Positions 24,118 to 33,098 of a stretch of DNA of 64,000 nucleotides are shown here, piece after piece. The position numbers were made by a program, and so were the translations under genes. The number at the start of each line of letters is the position of its first letter. Positions within the stretch are counted from its first letter, which is position 1. This DNA comes from Massilia sp. Root418 (GTDB lineage Bacteria; Pseudomonadota; Gammaproteobacteria; Burkholderiales; Burkholderiaceae_D). The notes beneath the pieces were generated by a model. It did no database searches and was not told where the DNA came from. It was given only the letters and a program-made list of their open reading frames with translations. The stretch is from contig NZ_LMEC01000026.1 of assembly GCF_001425265.1 (NCBI RefSeq), positions 373,877 to 437,876 on the forward strand, in the 5' to 3' direction.

Positions 24118-27100
24118 CTACGCGGCCTGGGCCGGCGGATGGCCGTGCAGCTGGCTGTGCAGGCGGAAGCCTTCGCGGATATTCTCGCGCAGCACCGCGC
24201 CCTTCCAGGGCTTGGTGTAGAAGCGGTCGATGGCGCCATGGTTGATGGCGGCCATGATGGGCGTCAGGTCCGCATAGGCCGACAGCATGATGCGGAAGGT
24301 GTCCGGCGCCAGGTTTTTCACGCGCTCCATGAACTCGGTGCCGCTCATCAACGGCATGCACTGGTCGCACAGGATCACCTGCACCCGGTGCCGCGCCAGC
24401 ACGTCGAAGCCCTCGGCCGCCGTCTGCGCGGTGAGGATGCGGTAGCCGTCCTGCGACAGGAAGTCGCTCAGCACGTCGAGCATGAAGGCGTCGTCGTCCA
24501 CGATCAGCAGGGTTTGCTGGTCGAGCTGGTTCTCGTCCACCGGCGCCTGCAGGTACTTGCCTTCCCTGAGCATGGCCTCGAACTCGTCCTCAGGCAGCGG
24601 GCGGCTGAAGTAGTAGCCCTGCATTTCGTCGCAGTTGTGGCGCCGCAGGTAGGCCAGCTGCGCGTCGCGCTCCACGCCCTCGGCAATCACCTGCAGCTTC
24701 AGGCTGTGCGCCATGTTGATGATGGCCAGCACGATGGCCGCGTCGTCCGGGTTGCTGGTCACTTCGCGCACGAAGGCGATGTCGATCTTCAGCTTGTCGA
24801 TCGGGAAGCGCTTCAGGTAGGCCAGCGAGGAATAGCCGGTGCCGAAATCGTCGATGGAAATCTGGATGCCCAGCTTCTTCAGGTTCTGCAGCACCGTGAT
24901 GGTCTCTTCGGCGTTCGACATCAGCGAGCTTTCCGTCAGCTCCAGCTCCAACAGCTCGGGCGCGATGTCGTGCTCCTTGATGGCGCGCATGACTTCCTCC
25001 TCCAGCCCGCCGACAAAGAACTGGATGCCGGACACGTTCACCGACAGGTGCACCGCGCCGATGCGCGTCTTGCCCCATTCGGCAATCTTGCGGCAGGCCT
25101 CGTGCAGCACCCAGGTGCCGACCCGCACGATCAGGCCGGTCTCCTCCAGCAGCGGGATGAACAGCGCCGGCGACACCATGCCGTGGCCGGGCCGCTTCCA
25201 GCGTATCAGCGCCTCGGCCCCGCTCACGCGGCCCGAGTTGATGTCGATCTTGGGCTGGTAGTACAGCACGAACTCGTTGTTGTCGATGGCGCGCCGCAGC
25301 GCATTTTCCATGTCCAGCCGCGCCAGCGACTGCGCGTTCATTTCGGCGGTGAAGAAGCGGAAGGCGTCGCGCCCGGCTTCCTTGGCGCGGTACATGGCGG
25401 TGTCGGCGTACTGGATCAGGGTGTCGGCATCGCTGCCGTCGTCGGGGAACACGGAGATGCCGATGCTGGCCGTCACCGTCACCTCGTGGCCTTTCAGGTC
25501 GAAGGGACGGCGCATCGCCTCGCGGATCTTGTCCACCACCGCGATGGCGTTCTGCGCCCCTTCCGGCAGCATCAGGATAGCGGCGAACTCGTCGCCGCCG
25601 AAGCGGCCGATGGTGTCGCGCACGCGCAGGCAGTCCACCAGGCGGCTGGAGAACTGGCGCAGCAGCTCGTCGCCGATGGTGTGGCCCAAGGTGTCGTTGA
25701 TGTTCTTGAAGCGGTCCATGTCCAGGAACAGCACCGCCAGCGCCCATTTGTGCTCGCCCGCCTGCTGCAGGGAATGGGTCAGCGAATCGTAGAACTGGCT
25801 GCGGTTGGGCAAGCCGGTCAGGGTGTCGAAATGGGCCAGCTTGAGCAGGCGCTGCTCGGCTTCCTTGCGTTCGGTGATGTCGCGCGCCACCGCCACCAGG
25901 ATCCAGTTCTGGCCCGAGCGCAGGGTGCGGCGCTGCACCTCCACCGACAGCGGCGAGCCGTCCTTGCGCTGCAGCAGCAGCTCGGCCATGGCGCCACTCT
26001 GGTCGCCCGCCAGCAGCTTGTCGTACAAGTCTTCCAGGCGGCGCAGGTCGCCGTCGATGGACTTGTTCGGCCCCACCTTGAGGAAGTCCTCGCGCAGGTA
26101 GCCCAGCATGCGGCAGGCGGTGGCGTTCACGTCCACGAAGCACATGCCGGCGCGGTCCACCAGGAAGATGGCGTCGGCGGTGGCGTCCATCGCCAGGCGG
26201 AAGCGGCGCAGGTCCTCGTCCAGGCGGATGCGCGCGTTCATGTCCAGCTGCAGCTGCGCGTGGTGGCGGCGGATCTCGTCGTACAGCAGCAGGTTTTCAT
26301 AGGCGACCGAGATCTGCGCGGCCACCGTGGCGGCCACCCGCTCGTCCACCTCGCTGAAGCAGTCGGCGCCCAGCTTGTCCACCAGGTACAGCCAGCCGTG
26401 GGTGCGCTCGCGCGAGGCGATCGGCACGCCCAGGAAGGAATGCACCGGCGGATGGCTTTCCGGCAGGCCGATGGCGGTGGGGTCGCCCGGCAGCGCGTCC
26501 ACGCGCACCGGCTGGCGCTGCTCCAGCAGCCCGGCCAGCACGCCGGCGCGCGGGGTGGACGCGATCAGGCGCGCCTGCTGGCCCACGCCGCAGGCGGCGA
26601 AATGGCTCAGTTCCTGCGCGCCCGATTCCAGCACCCCGATGCAGGCGTACTTGGACACGCAGATGTTCTGCGCCACGCGGCAGCCCACTTCGATCAGGGC
26701 TTGCGGGTCGCGCTCGGCGCCCAGCTCGATGCCCAGCTCGATCAGCGCAGTCAGGCGCAGGCTCACCGCCTGCAGGCTGGACAGGGAGCGCGACAGGCGT
26801 TCGGTCATCGAGCTCAGGTGTTCGGAGCCGGTTTCGGGCACGTCGCCGGTGCTGGCGATGTGGGAAATCAGGGCGCTGCTCGACTCCAGCTCGCCCAGGT
26901 ATTCGGCCACCTTGTGGTCGATGCCCAGGAAGCGTCCGCCGCTGGGCGGCTCGGGCGCGAATTCGGGCACGTGGTCGTCCGCGTCGTCCGCCACGCCAAG
27001 CGCTTCGCGCACCGTGCGCAGGATCACGTCCGGATCGGACGGCTTGGGCAGCACCCAGCGCACGCCGCAGGCTTCGGCCACGGCCACGGCCTCGCGCTCG

Positions 27101-27750
27101 CGGTACGTGGCGGTGTAGAAGATGATCGGCACGTGCGCGGTTTCCGGATTGCTGTGCATGCGGGTGACAAACTCGTAGCCGTCCATATTCGGCATCAGGA
27201 TGTCCGAAATGACCAGGTCGGGCCGCTCGGCGCTCACCATCTTCAGCCCTTCGGCGCCGTTGGATGCTTCCAGCAGCCGGTGGCCGCCGTAGCCCAGCAA
27301 GGTCATCAGGAACTCGCGGTTGAGCACATGGTCGTCGACAATAAGGATGGTGGCGATGTCGTTTTTAGCCGGGGGTGACACTTCCCCCGGCAAGAAAGAC
27401 TCGATCTGGGCGACAAAGGTGTCCGGCTCGATGGGCTTGCCGATGTAGCCGTCGAAGCCGGCCGCCAGCAGCCGTTCACGGTCGCCCACCATGGCCAGGG
27501 CCGTCACCGCCAGCGCGGGGATGGGCCGCAGCGCCGGGTCCTGCTTGAGCTGCGCCACCACGCCGTAGCCGTCCAGCTTGGGCAGGTGCACGTCGCAGAT
27601 GATCAGGTCGGGCCGTTCCCGCCGCGCGGTCGCCACCCCCTCTTCGCCGTCGTGCGCCATCAGCGGCGTGTAGCCGAAGGCGTTGAGCAGGTACACCATC
27701 AGCTCCATGTTGGTCGGATTGTCTTCGATGATAAGGATGCGTGCGGACAC
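24118..27750 (-). CDS. REC-REC-GAF-PAS-GGDEF-EAL-REC hybrid c-di-GMP signalling protein
   Basis: The 1210-residue protein has two N-terminal receivers (Asp53 in IICDVHLP; second in VISDILMP near 190), a GAF domain about 345-490, a PAS domain about 530-650, GGDEF, EAL and a third receiver (ILCDQCMPLMSG, ending FYTKPWKG). GGDEF is intact (RFGGDEF) with an RxxD inhibitory site (RVRD) before it. EAL residues are also present (EALIRW, LTESSLM, DDFGTGYSSL, AEGVE, QGYYF). Both synthesis and breakdown of c-di-GMP are therefore possible. The GTG start is preferred because GGGAG lies seven bases upstream. It is flanked by a kinase and a solute-binding protein on the same strand. Confidence 0.92.
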   Translation of the reverse strand: MSARILIIEDNPTNMELMVYLLNAFGYTPLMAHDGEEGVATARRERPDLIICDVHLPKLDGYGVVAQLKQDPALRPIPALAVTALAMVGDRERLLAAGFDGYIGKPIEPDTFVAQIESFLPGEVSPPAKNDIATILIVDDHVLNREFLMTLLGYGGHRLLEASNGAEGLKMVSAERPDLVISDILMPNMDGYEFVTRMHSNPETAHVPIIFYTATYREREAVAVAEACGVRWVLPKPSDPDVILRTVREALGVADDADDHVPEFAPEPPSGGRFLGIDHKVAEYLGELESSSALISHIASTGDVPETGSEHLSSMTERLSRSLSSLQAVSLRLTALIELGIELGAERDPQALIEVGCRVAQNICVSKYACIGVLESGAQELSHFAACGVGQQARLIASTPRAGVLAGLLEQRQPVRVDALPGDPTAIGLPESHPPVHSFLGVPIASRERTHGWLYLVDKLGADCFSEVDERVAATVAAQISVAYENLLLYDEIRRHHAQLQLDMNARIRLDEDLRRFRLAMDATADAIFLVDRAGMCFVDVNATACRMLGYLREDFLKVGPNKSIDGDLRRLEDLYDKLLAGDQSGAMAELLLQRKDGSPLSVEVQRRTLRSGQNWILVAVARDITERKEAEQRLLKLAHFDTLTGLPNRSQFYDSLTHSLQQAGEHKWALAVLFLDMDRFKNINDTLGHTIGDELLRQFSSRLVDCLRVRDTIGRFGGDEFAAILMLPEGAQNAIAVVDKIREAMRRPFDLKGHEVTVTASIGISVFPDDGSDADTLIQYADTAMYRAKEAGRDAFRFFTAEMNAQSLARLDMENALRRAIDNNEFVLYYQPKIDINSGRVSGAEALIRWKRPGHGMVSPALFIPLLEETGLIVRVGTWVLHEACRKIAEWGKTRIGAVHLSVNVSGIQFFVGGLEEEVMRAIKEHDIAPELLELELTESSLMSNAEETITVLQNLKKLGIQISIDDFGTGYSSLAYLKRFPIDKLKIDIAFVREVTSNPDDAAIVLAIINMAHSLKLQVIAEGVERDAQLAYLRRHNCDEMQGYYFSRPLPEDEFEAMLREGKYLQAPVDENQLDQQTLLIVDDDAFMLDVLSDFLSQDGYRILTAQTAAEGFDVLARHRVQVILCDQCMPLMSGTEFMERVKNLAPDTFRIMLSAYADLTPIMAAINHGAIDRFYTKPWKGAVLRENIREGFRLHSQLHGHPPAQAA

Positions 27751-27794
27751 GTTGGCGCTCCCGGTTAAGTCATGCTCTCATATTCTTCATACGT

Positions 27795-28904
27795 CTATAC
27801 GGCATCGTGCTCCGCTTCCAGCGGCACGGCAAGCGTAAACACGCTGCCGTGCCGCAGGTCGCTGGCGACACTGATCTGCCCGTTCAGCAACTGCGCAAGC
27901 TGCAAGCTCAACTGCAATCCCAAGCCCGTGCCCTCGAACTGCCCGGGCCCGCCCGCGCCGTCCAGCCGGCTGAACGCCCGCTCCAGCATGCGCTGGTGTT
28001 CAGGCGTGATGCCGATGCCGGTATCGCTGACGCTGACCGTGGCGCAGGCGCGGCCGCCCACGTCGGCCGTGTCGAGCTCGATGCGCACGGCGCCGCTGTC
28101 GGTAAACTTGATGGCGTTGTTCACCAGCTTGCTCACGATGCGCTGCATGGCAAGGCGGTCGCAGCGCACATGGACGTCGTCGCGCGGCGCATTGAAATCG
28201 AACTGCAGTCCTTTCTGATGCGCTTGCGGCTGGAATACTGGAAGTAGCTCCGCGATCAGCGCGTGGCACTCCAGCGCCTCCAGCCTCAACTCCACTTTAC
28301 CCGAAGCGATCTTGCTCAGGTCAATCAAATCGCTAATCTGCGCCAACAGCTGGCGCGCGCTGGCCTGAATGGTGCGCAACTGGCGCTCTTGCTCCGGGGT
28401 CACCGGGCCTGGCAGCCTCATCAGCAGCGTGCCGGCAAAGCCGATGATGGCGTTGAGCGGCGTGCGCAGTTCGTGCGACATGCTGGCAAGGAAAAGGTCG
28501 GTGGCGTTGTGCTTGTCGTGGGCATTGTTCTGCTCGGCAGCACGCTCGTGGCGGCGGCGCTCGCGCAGGCAGCGCACCGTGTGCAGCAGCAGCGTGCGGC
28601 CGTCCGCCGTCAACACCCGGGCCGCGCAATCGACCGGCAAGCGGCTGCCGTCCCGGTGCCGCCACAGCGCTTCGTAGCGCGCGTCGCCGTGTTCGATCAG
28701 GTGCTGCTCGATGGCAGGCCCGTCGTGCTCCTGGCCGTCCGCCAGCACCAGTTGCGCCAGCCGCCGGCCCAGCGCCTCGGCCTGCGGATAGCCGAACAGC
28801 GCTTGCGCGCGGCGGGTCCAGCACACGATCTCCCCGCCCGGCTTGGTCACGATGACGGCGTCCGGCAGCTCCTCCAGTATCAGCTTTGCGAAGTCAGTGG
28901 GCAT
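27795..28904 (-). CDS. PAS-domain histidine kinase
   Basis: The 369-residue soluble kinase has a PAS domain (residues 1-110, LPDAVIVTKPGGEIVCWTRRAQALFGYPQAEALG), the phosphorylated histidine in MSHELRTPLNAIIG, and an ATP-binding domain with N-box NNAIKFTDSG, G1 SDTGIGI and G2 GTGLGLQLS. No transmembrane helix is seen. It lies 44 bp before the triple-receiver GGDEF/EAL gene, which is its likely partner. The start at MPTDFAKL is chosen because the longer frame adds no domain. Confidence 0.88.
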   Translation of the reverse strand: MPTDFAKLILEELPDAVIVTKPGGEIVCWTRRAQALFGYPQAEALGRRLAQLVLADGQEHDGPAIEQHLIEHGDARYEALWRHRDGSRLPVDCAARVLTADGRTLLLHTVRCLRERRRHERAAEQNNAHDKHNATDLFLASMSHELRTPLNAIIGFAGTLLMRLPGPVTPEQERQLRTIQASARQLLAQISDLIDLSKIASGKVELRLEALECHALIAELLPVFQPQAHQKGLQFDFNAPRDDVHVRCDRLAMQRIVSKLVNNAIKFTDSGAVRIELDTADVGGRACATVSVSDTGIGITPEHQRMLERAFSRLDGAGGPGQFEGTGLGLQLSLQLAQLLNGQISVASDLRHGSVFTLAVPLEAEHDAV

Positions 28905-29050
28905 CGTGTCGCCTTGTGCTGGGCATGCATCTCTCACCATACAGCAAGCCGGGGCGCGGATTCTCACCAATAGTCACAAACTCCGTGGCAAATGGCGACG
29001 CTATGGGTTGCTGGTTCTCAATCCAGTCTACCTAAGGGAAACGCGCCTGT

Positions 29051-29995
29051 CTATTTTGTTTCTGCAACAACAAAATCCGCTGAAACCCGCGCAATTTCGT
29101 CCAGCACAAAGCGCACCGTTTCGGGGCGTGACCCCAGCGCCACGTGGCCGACGCCGCTCACCTCCACGTTTGCCGCGCCGGGCAGCCGGGCCGAGTCCTG
29201 CGGCGCCACGATATTGTCGTGGTGCGACCAGAGCGACACCATCAGCGCCCGCGCAGCGGGCGGCTCGCCGGCGGCCAGCTCCGCCAGCCAGGGTGAGCCG
29301 CGCTGCATCTGGCGCGCGTTCAGGCCGGGGCCGAAATTGGCCAGCGCCGTGCCGTGATGGGGCGTGCCGACCGTGATGATGCGCGCCACACGGGCAGCGC
29401 CGAACGCCCGCAGATGGGCGCGCGCAGCCAGGCCGCCCATGCTGTGGCACACCAGCACGGCGCGGCGCTGGCCGGTGGCGGCGCACAGCTGCTGCAGGGC
29501 GGCGTCGATCTGCACCGCGTAATCGTCGATGCCGGCGCCGATGGGTTCCAGGTCCAGCGCCAGGTAGCTGATGCCTTCACGCCGCAGCCGCGCGGCCAGG
29601 CGGCTCCAGTAGCCGCCATTGCAGCCGTAGCCGTGCACCAGCAGCACCGGGAGCAGCGGCAGGGCGCTGCCGGCGCCCGCCACATGCAGAGTGGTGCGCG
29701 GACGCAACATGGTCCATGAGGAAAGGGTCATCGATGAGGCGAATTCGGCCGCGAACATGCGCAAAAAGCCGGACCGGGACAGCGCATGGTGCGCGGGAAC
29801 GGGGCTGCCGGCGCGCCGCGCCATGCGGAAATTGTTACCAGAAATTACAAGCCGCACCAGCACCACGCAGGCCAGGCCAAGCATGGCCGCGCCCGGCCAG
29901 CCCAGGGCGGGCCAGGCCAGCAGCAGCGCCGCCGCCACCGCCGCGCCGCCGCCCAGTTCGAGCAGCAGGATCAGCAGCAGAATGCGGCGCGCCAT
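29051..29995 (-). CDS. Membrane-anchored alpha/beta hydrolase (lipase-like)
   Basis: The product starts MARRILLLILLLELGGG (314 residues) and has two N-terminal transmembrane helices. The hydrolase domain follows: HG oxyanion motif LLVHGYGCNGGYWSRLA, nucleophile elbow VCHSMGGLAARAHLR, and the acid/base end VSGVGHVALG. This matches lipase/esterase-type hydrolases that act on acyl esters at the membrane. It is the third gene of the unit Tat protein, GMC oxidoreductase, hydrolase, starting eight bases after the GMC stop. Confidence 0.85.
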   Translation of the reverse strand: MARRILLLILLLELGGGAAVAAALLLAWPALGWPGAAMLGLACVVLVRLVISGNNFRMARRAGSPVPAHHALSRSGFLRMFAAEFASSMTLSSWTMLRPRTTLHVAGAGSALPLLPVLLVHGYGCNGGYWSRLAARLRREGISYLALDLEPIGAGIDDYAVQIDAALQQLCAATGQRRAVLVCHSMGGLAARAHLRAFGAARVARIITVGTPHHGTALANFGPGLNARQMQRGSPWLAELAAGEPPAARALMVSLWSHHDNIVAPQDSARLPGAANVEVSGVGHVALGSRPETVRFVLDEIARVSADFVVAETK

Positions 29996-30002
29996 GGCAG
30001 CC

Positions 30003-31745
30003 TCAGCCGGCCGGTACCAGCGGCGCAGAGACGCCCGCGCCCGCGCCGCCGGCGCCAGAGGCCCGGCCGCCATGCGTATCGTTCAGCGCGGCGGTGGCAC
30101 CGGCGGCCGCATCGGGATAGCGCGGCGGCTTGCCGGTCAGCTGCCCGGCCAGGCCGCTGGCCAGGCGCGCGGCAATGCCGTAGATCGACAGCTGCGGATT
30201 GGCGCCGATCGAGGTCGGGAACAGCGAGCCGTCGTGTACCGACAGGTTGGCCACGCCGTGGTAGCGCCCATCGCCATCCACCACGCCGCGGCGGGCGTCG
30301 GCCGCCATGCCGCAGCCGCCCATCACGTGCGCGGACACCACCCGCAGCAGCAGGTTCTTGAACGGCAGCCCGTTGATGGCCTCCCTCGCCTGCTGCCAGC
30401 TGGTATAGCTTTGCGCCATCTCGTGCACCGGCAGCACGCTGCGCGCCCCGGCCGCGAACTGGATCTCGGCCATGGTGAGCAAGGCGCGCCGCGCGCCGTC
30501 CCACACGAAAGGCGTGATCCGGTAATCCAGCACCGGCGCCCCGTGGCTGTCCAGCGACACGCTGCCGCCTGGCGCTTCCGCATGGAAGCCGTCGCGCAGC
30601 AGCGCCAGCAAGCCCTGCACATGTGGAAACTGGCGCATCATGGCCGCGTGCTCCTCGCCAAAGCCGGCCATGGTGGTCGACAGCAGCAGCGGATGCAGCG
30701 GCGGCGCTTCCAGCTTGTAGCCCATGGCCCCGTCCACGGCCTGCGTTTCCAGGAAATGGTCGGAGTAGATCGATTGCGGCGCGCCGGCGTAGCCGTCCAC
30801 CCGCTGCGCGAATACGCCGGATGAAATAATGGTCGGATGCAGGAAGGTGCGCTTGCCCAGCAAGCCGTGCGGATCGGGCGCGCCCGAACGCAGCAGCAGC
30901 GCCGGCGAGTTGATGGCGCCGCCCGCCACCACATAGTGGCGCGCCTTCACGGTCACCCGTTTGCCGGTGGGCGCCAAGCCATCCGCCGTCAGGGCCGCCG
31001 CCAGCAAGTGCTCCACCGCGCCGTTGCGGAACACCAGTTGCTCGGCGCGCACGCGCGTGAGCAGCGTGGCGCCCAGGTCGAGCGCGGCGGGGATGGTGGT
31101 CACCAGCATGGACTGCTTGGCGTTGGTCGGGCAGCCCATGCCGCAGTAGCCCAGGTTCCAGCAGCCGTTCACGTTGCGCCGGATGGACGCGGTGGGGATG
31201 CCCAGCTTGTCCGCGCCGCGCCGCAGCAGGTCGTTGTTCTCGTTGGGCGGCACCTCCCACGCGCCGATGTGCAGGCGCCGCTCCATCATGGCGAACCACG
31301 GCGCCATCGCGTCGGGCGTGTAGCCGGACAGACCGAAATGCCCCTGCCAGTACGCCAGCGTGGACGGCGGCGTGCGGAAGCTGGAAGTCCAGTTCACCGT
31401 GGTGGAGCCCCCCACCGTGCGGCCCTGCAGGATGTTGATGCCCTTGTCGCGCGTCTTGCGCGCGCCCGCCTCCTGGTACAGGGCGGGATAGGCGTCCGCC
31501 TCGCGCATCTTGAAGTCGCTGGAGGATTTCAGCGCGCCCTCTTCCAGGATCAGCACCTTCAGCCCGGCCAGCGCCAGCAGCTCGGCCGTCACGCCGCCGC
31601 CGGCACCGCTGCCGATCACCACCACGTCCGCCTCCAGGGTGCGGTCGCGCTCCAGCGCGGCGCCGTCCAGCACTTGCCAGCCGCGCGCCAGGCCGGCGCG
31701 GATCGGGTCGGGGATCGCGTTGCCGCTCGTGCGTGGCGCGCTCAT
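30003..31745 (-). CDS. GMC-family FAD-dependent oxidoreductase
   Basis: The 580-residue flavoenzyme has the ADP-binding loop VVIGSGAGGG near residue 42 and the GMC C-terminal signature HVMGGCGMAADARRG, then DGSLFPTSIGANPQLSIYGIA with the conserved active-site Asn. GMC enzymes oxidise alcohols. The pattern with PTSxGxNPQ is closest to long-chain alcohol oxidase/cholesterol oxidase-like members. It overlaps the upstream Tat-signal gene by one base. A fatty-alcohol substrate is a guess strengthened by the nearby lipid genes. Confidence 0.9.
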   Translation of the reverse strand: MSAPRTSGNAIPDPIRAGLARGWQVLDGAALERDRTLEADVVVIGSGAGGGVTAELLALAGLKVLILEEGALKSSSDFKMREADAYPALYQEAGARKTRDKGINILQGRTVGGSTTVNWTSSFRTPPSTLAYWQGHFGLSGYTPDAMAPWFAMMERRLHIGAWEVPPNENNDLLRRGADKLGIPTASIRRNVNGCWNLGYCGMGCPTNAKQSMLVTTIPAALDLGATLLTRVRAEQLVFRNGAVEHLLAAALTADGLAPTGKRVTVKARHYVVAGGAINSPALLLRSGAPDPHGLLGKRTFLHPTIISSGVFAQRVDGYAGAPQSIYSDHFLETQAVDGAMGYKLEAPPLHPLLLSTTMAGFGEEHAAMMRQFPHVQGLLALLRDGFHAEAPGGSVSLDSHGAPVLDYRITPFVWDGARRALLTMAEIQFAAGARSVLPVHEMAQSYTSWQQAREAINGLPFKNLLLRVVSAHVMGGCGMAADARRGVVDGDGRYHGVANLSVHDGSLFPTSIGANPQLSIYGIAARLASGLAGQLTGKPPRYPDAAAGATAALNDTHGGRASGAGGAGAGVSAPLVPAG

Positions 31746-32263
31746 CAGCTCAGCTCCCTGATCGGGCCGGGATAGCCCATGGCCGCCCAGCTGGCCGGAT
31801 CGGCATACCAGGCCCCCAGCACCAGGTCATGCAGCGCATGGTAGGCGGTCTGCAGCATCTGCAGGCGGTGCATGCGCCAGCCCTGCAGGAATTCGGCGGC
31901 CTGCGCCGGCGTGGTGTCGCACCAGGCCGGCACGCCGGCCAGCAGGCGGCGCGCGGGCGCCAGCGCCAGCAGGCCGAACAAATCCTGCACTTCCTTTTGC
32001 GTGTGCAGCGGCAGGCTGGACACCGCCTGCTGCACGCCGTGCGTGGTGCGCGCGACGGCCGCCGCGCGCGCGGCCCCCTCCTGCGGCAGCATGGGGCCGA
32101 CGATGGCGGGAATGATGGCCGCCAGCACAGCGCGCGCCTCGCCCTCGAGCACATAGCGCTGCGGCTGCGCGGCGCCCTGCACGCTGCGGTACAGCGCGCC
32201 GCCGGCAGCCAGCGCCAGCGCGCCCAGCACGCCGGTCTTCAAAAAGGTTCTGCGGTTCAGCAT
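31745..32263 (-). CDS. Tat-secreted small subunit of a GMC dehydrogenase (gluconate dehydrogenase subunit 3-like)
   Basis: The 172-residue protein opens with a twin-arginine signal (NRRTFLKTGVLGALALAAGGALY), then LEGEARAVLAAIIPAIVGPMLP and a helical body. This is like the small subunit that partners GMC flavoproteins in gluconate and related dehydrogenases. The FAD subunit is encoded immediately after, with ATGA overlap, and has no Tat signal of its own, so it could be carried out by this subunit. No cytochrome subunit is present locally. Confidence 0.75.
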   Translation of the reverse strand: MLNRRTFLKTGVLGALALAAGGALYRSVQGAAQPQRYVLEGEARAVLAAIIPAIVGPMLPQEGAARAAAVARTTHGVQQAVSSLPLHTQKEVQDLFGLLALAPARRLLAGVPAWCDTTPAQAAEFLQGWRMHRLQMLQTAYHALHDLVLGAWYADPASWAAMGYPGPIRELS

Positions 32264-32285
32264 GTCTCTGTTATTCCGGTGTTGG

Positions 32286-32316
32286 TAGGGCGGTTTGCGA
32301 AGCGTAACCTGCCGAT
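32286..32316. repeat. Decayed copy of the GGCGGGTTA palindrome
   Basis: TAGGGCGGTTTGCGAAGCG followed by TAACCTGCCGATT resembles the paired repeats at 1-96 but with several mismatches, enough to spoil much of the stem. It lies between the Tat-signal gene and the next gene on the plus strand. Confidence 0.6.
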
Positions 32317-32399
32317 TCCGAGTGTACGCCAAAGCCCGCGCCGCCCCGGCACGCAAAAATAGAGCCACGCATCTATTCGCTTCTGGTAAACATCCACCT

Positions 32400-33098
32400 A
32401 TGAAGAATGAACAATCCCTGAGCCCGCTGCAGCAGCAGTTGCGCGCCGCGCGCCTGGAGCGGCAGGCGGCCGGTCGCGATCCGGCCCTGCATGCGGCGCG
32501 GCAGGCATTGAAAACTTTCCAGGCGGCCCGGCTGGCGCGCACCCACGCCGACCTGCTGGCCGCGCCCGACACCCGCCAGGCCGCCGAGTTCTTCCTCGAA
32601 GAGCTGTACGGCGCCCATGACCTGAGCCAGCGCGACACCGACCTGGAACGCATCGCGCCCACCATGCAGCGGGTGCTGCCGGCCGACGCGCTGCAAACCA
32701 TCACCGAGGCCATGCAGCTGGACGCGCTGGCCGAGCGCCTGGACACGGCCATGGCCCAGCTGCTGGGCAGCCGCTTCAGCGAGGCGGACTATATACAGGC
32801 CTACCGCCGCGCCCTCACCCCGGACGAGCGCGCGCGCCAGCTGGCGCTGGTGCAGGCGCTGGGCGACTCGCTGAGCCAGCTGGTGCGGGTGCCCATGCTG
32901 AGCGGCACCCTGGCGCTGATGCGCGGCCCGGCCCGGCTGGCGGGCCTGGGCAGCCTGCAGCAATTCCTGGAGCGGGGATTTTCAGCCTTCAAGCGCATGA
33001 ACAAGCCGCGCGACTTCGTCGCCGCCGTCACCGGGCGCGAGCGCCTCATCATGCAGCGGCTCTACGAAGGCCACCCGGCGCCCTTCGATATCAGTTGA
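32400..33098 (+). CDS. Conserved hypothetical helical protein with an FFLEELYG motif
   Basis: The 232-residue protein from ATG 32400 has no signal peptide. Its most distinctive segment is AAEFFLEELYGAHDLSQRD, a motif I recognise from uncharacterised Burkholderiales proteins, followed by predominantly helical sequence (DALAERLDTAMAQLLG). No enzyme motif is seen. The frame extends further upstream but crosses the decayed palindrome and lacks a better start. It converges with trmJ, overlapping by 8 bp. Confidence 0.7.
   Translation: MKNEQSLSPLQQQLRAARLERQAAGRDPALHAARQALKTFQAARLARTHADLLAAPDTRQAAEFFLEELYGAHDLSQRDTDLERIAPTMQRVLPADALQTITEAMQLDALAERLDTAMAQLLGSRFSEADYIQAYRRALTPDERARQLALVQALGDSLSQLVRVPMLSGTLALMRGPARLAGLGSLQQFLERGFSAFKRMNKPRDFVAAVTGRERLIMQRLYEGHPAPFDIS

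Noticed and set aside
24139-27378. 1079-codon plus-strand open frame opposite the GGDEF/EAL hybrid
   Set aside because: Antisense shadow of a gene with seven recognisable domains; composition is biased and no motif is seen.
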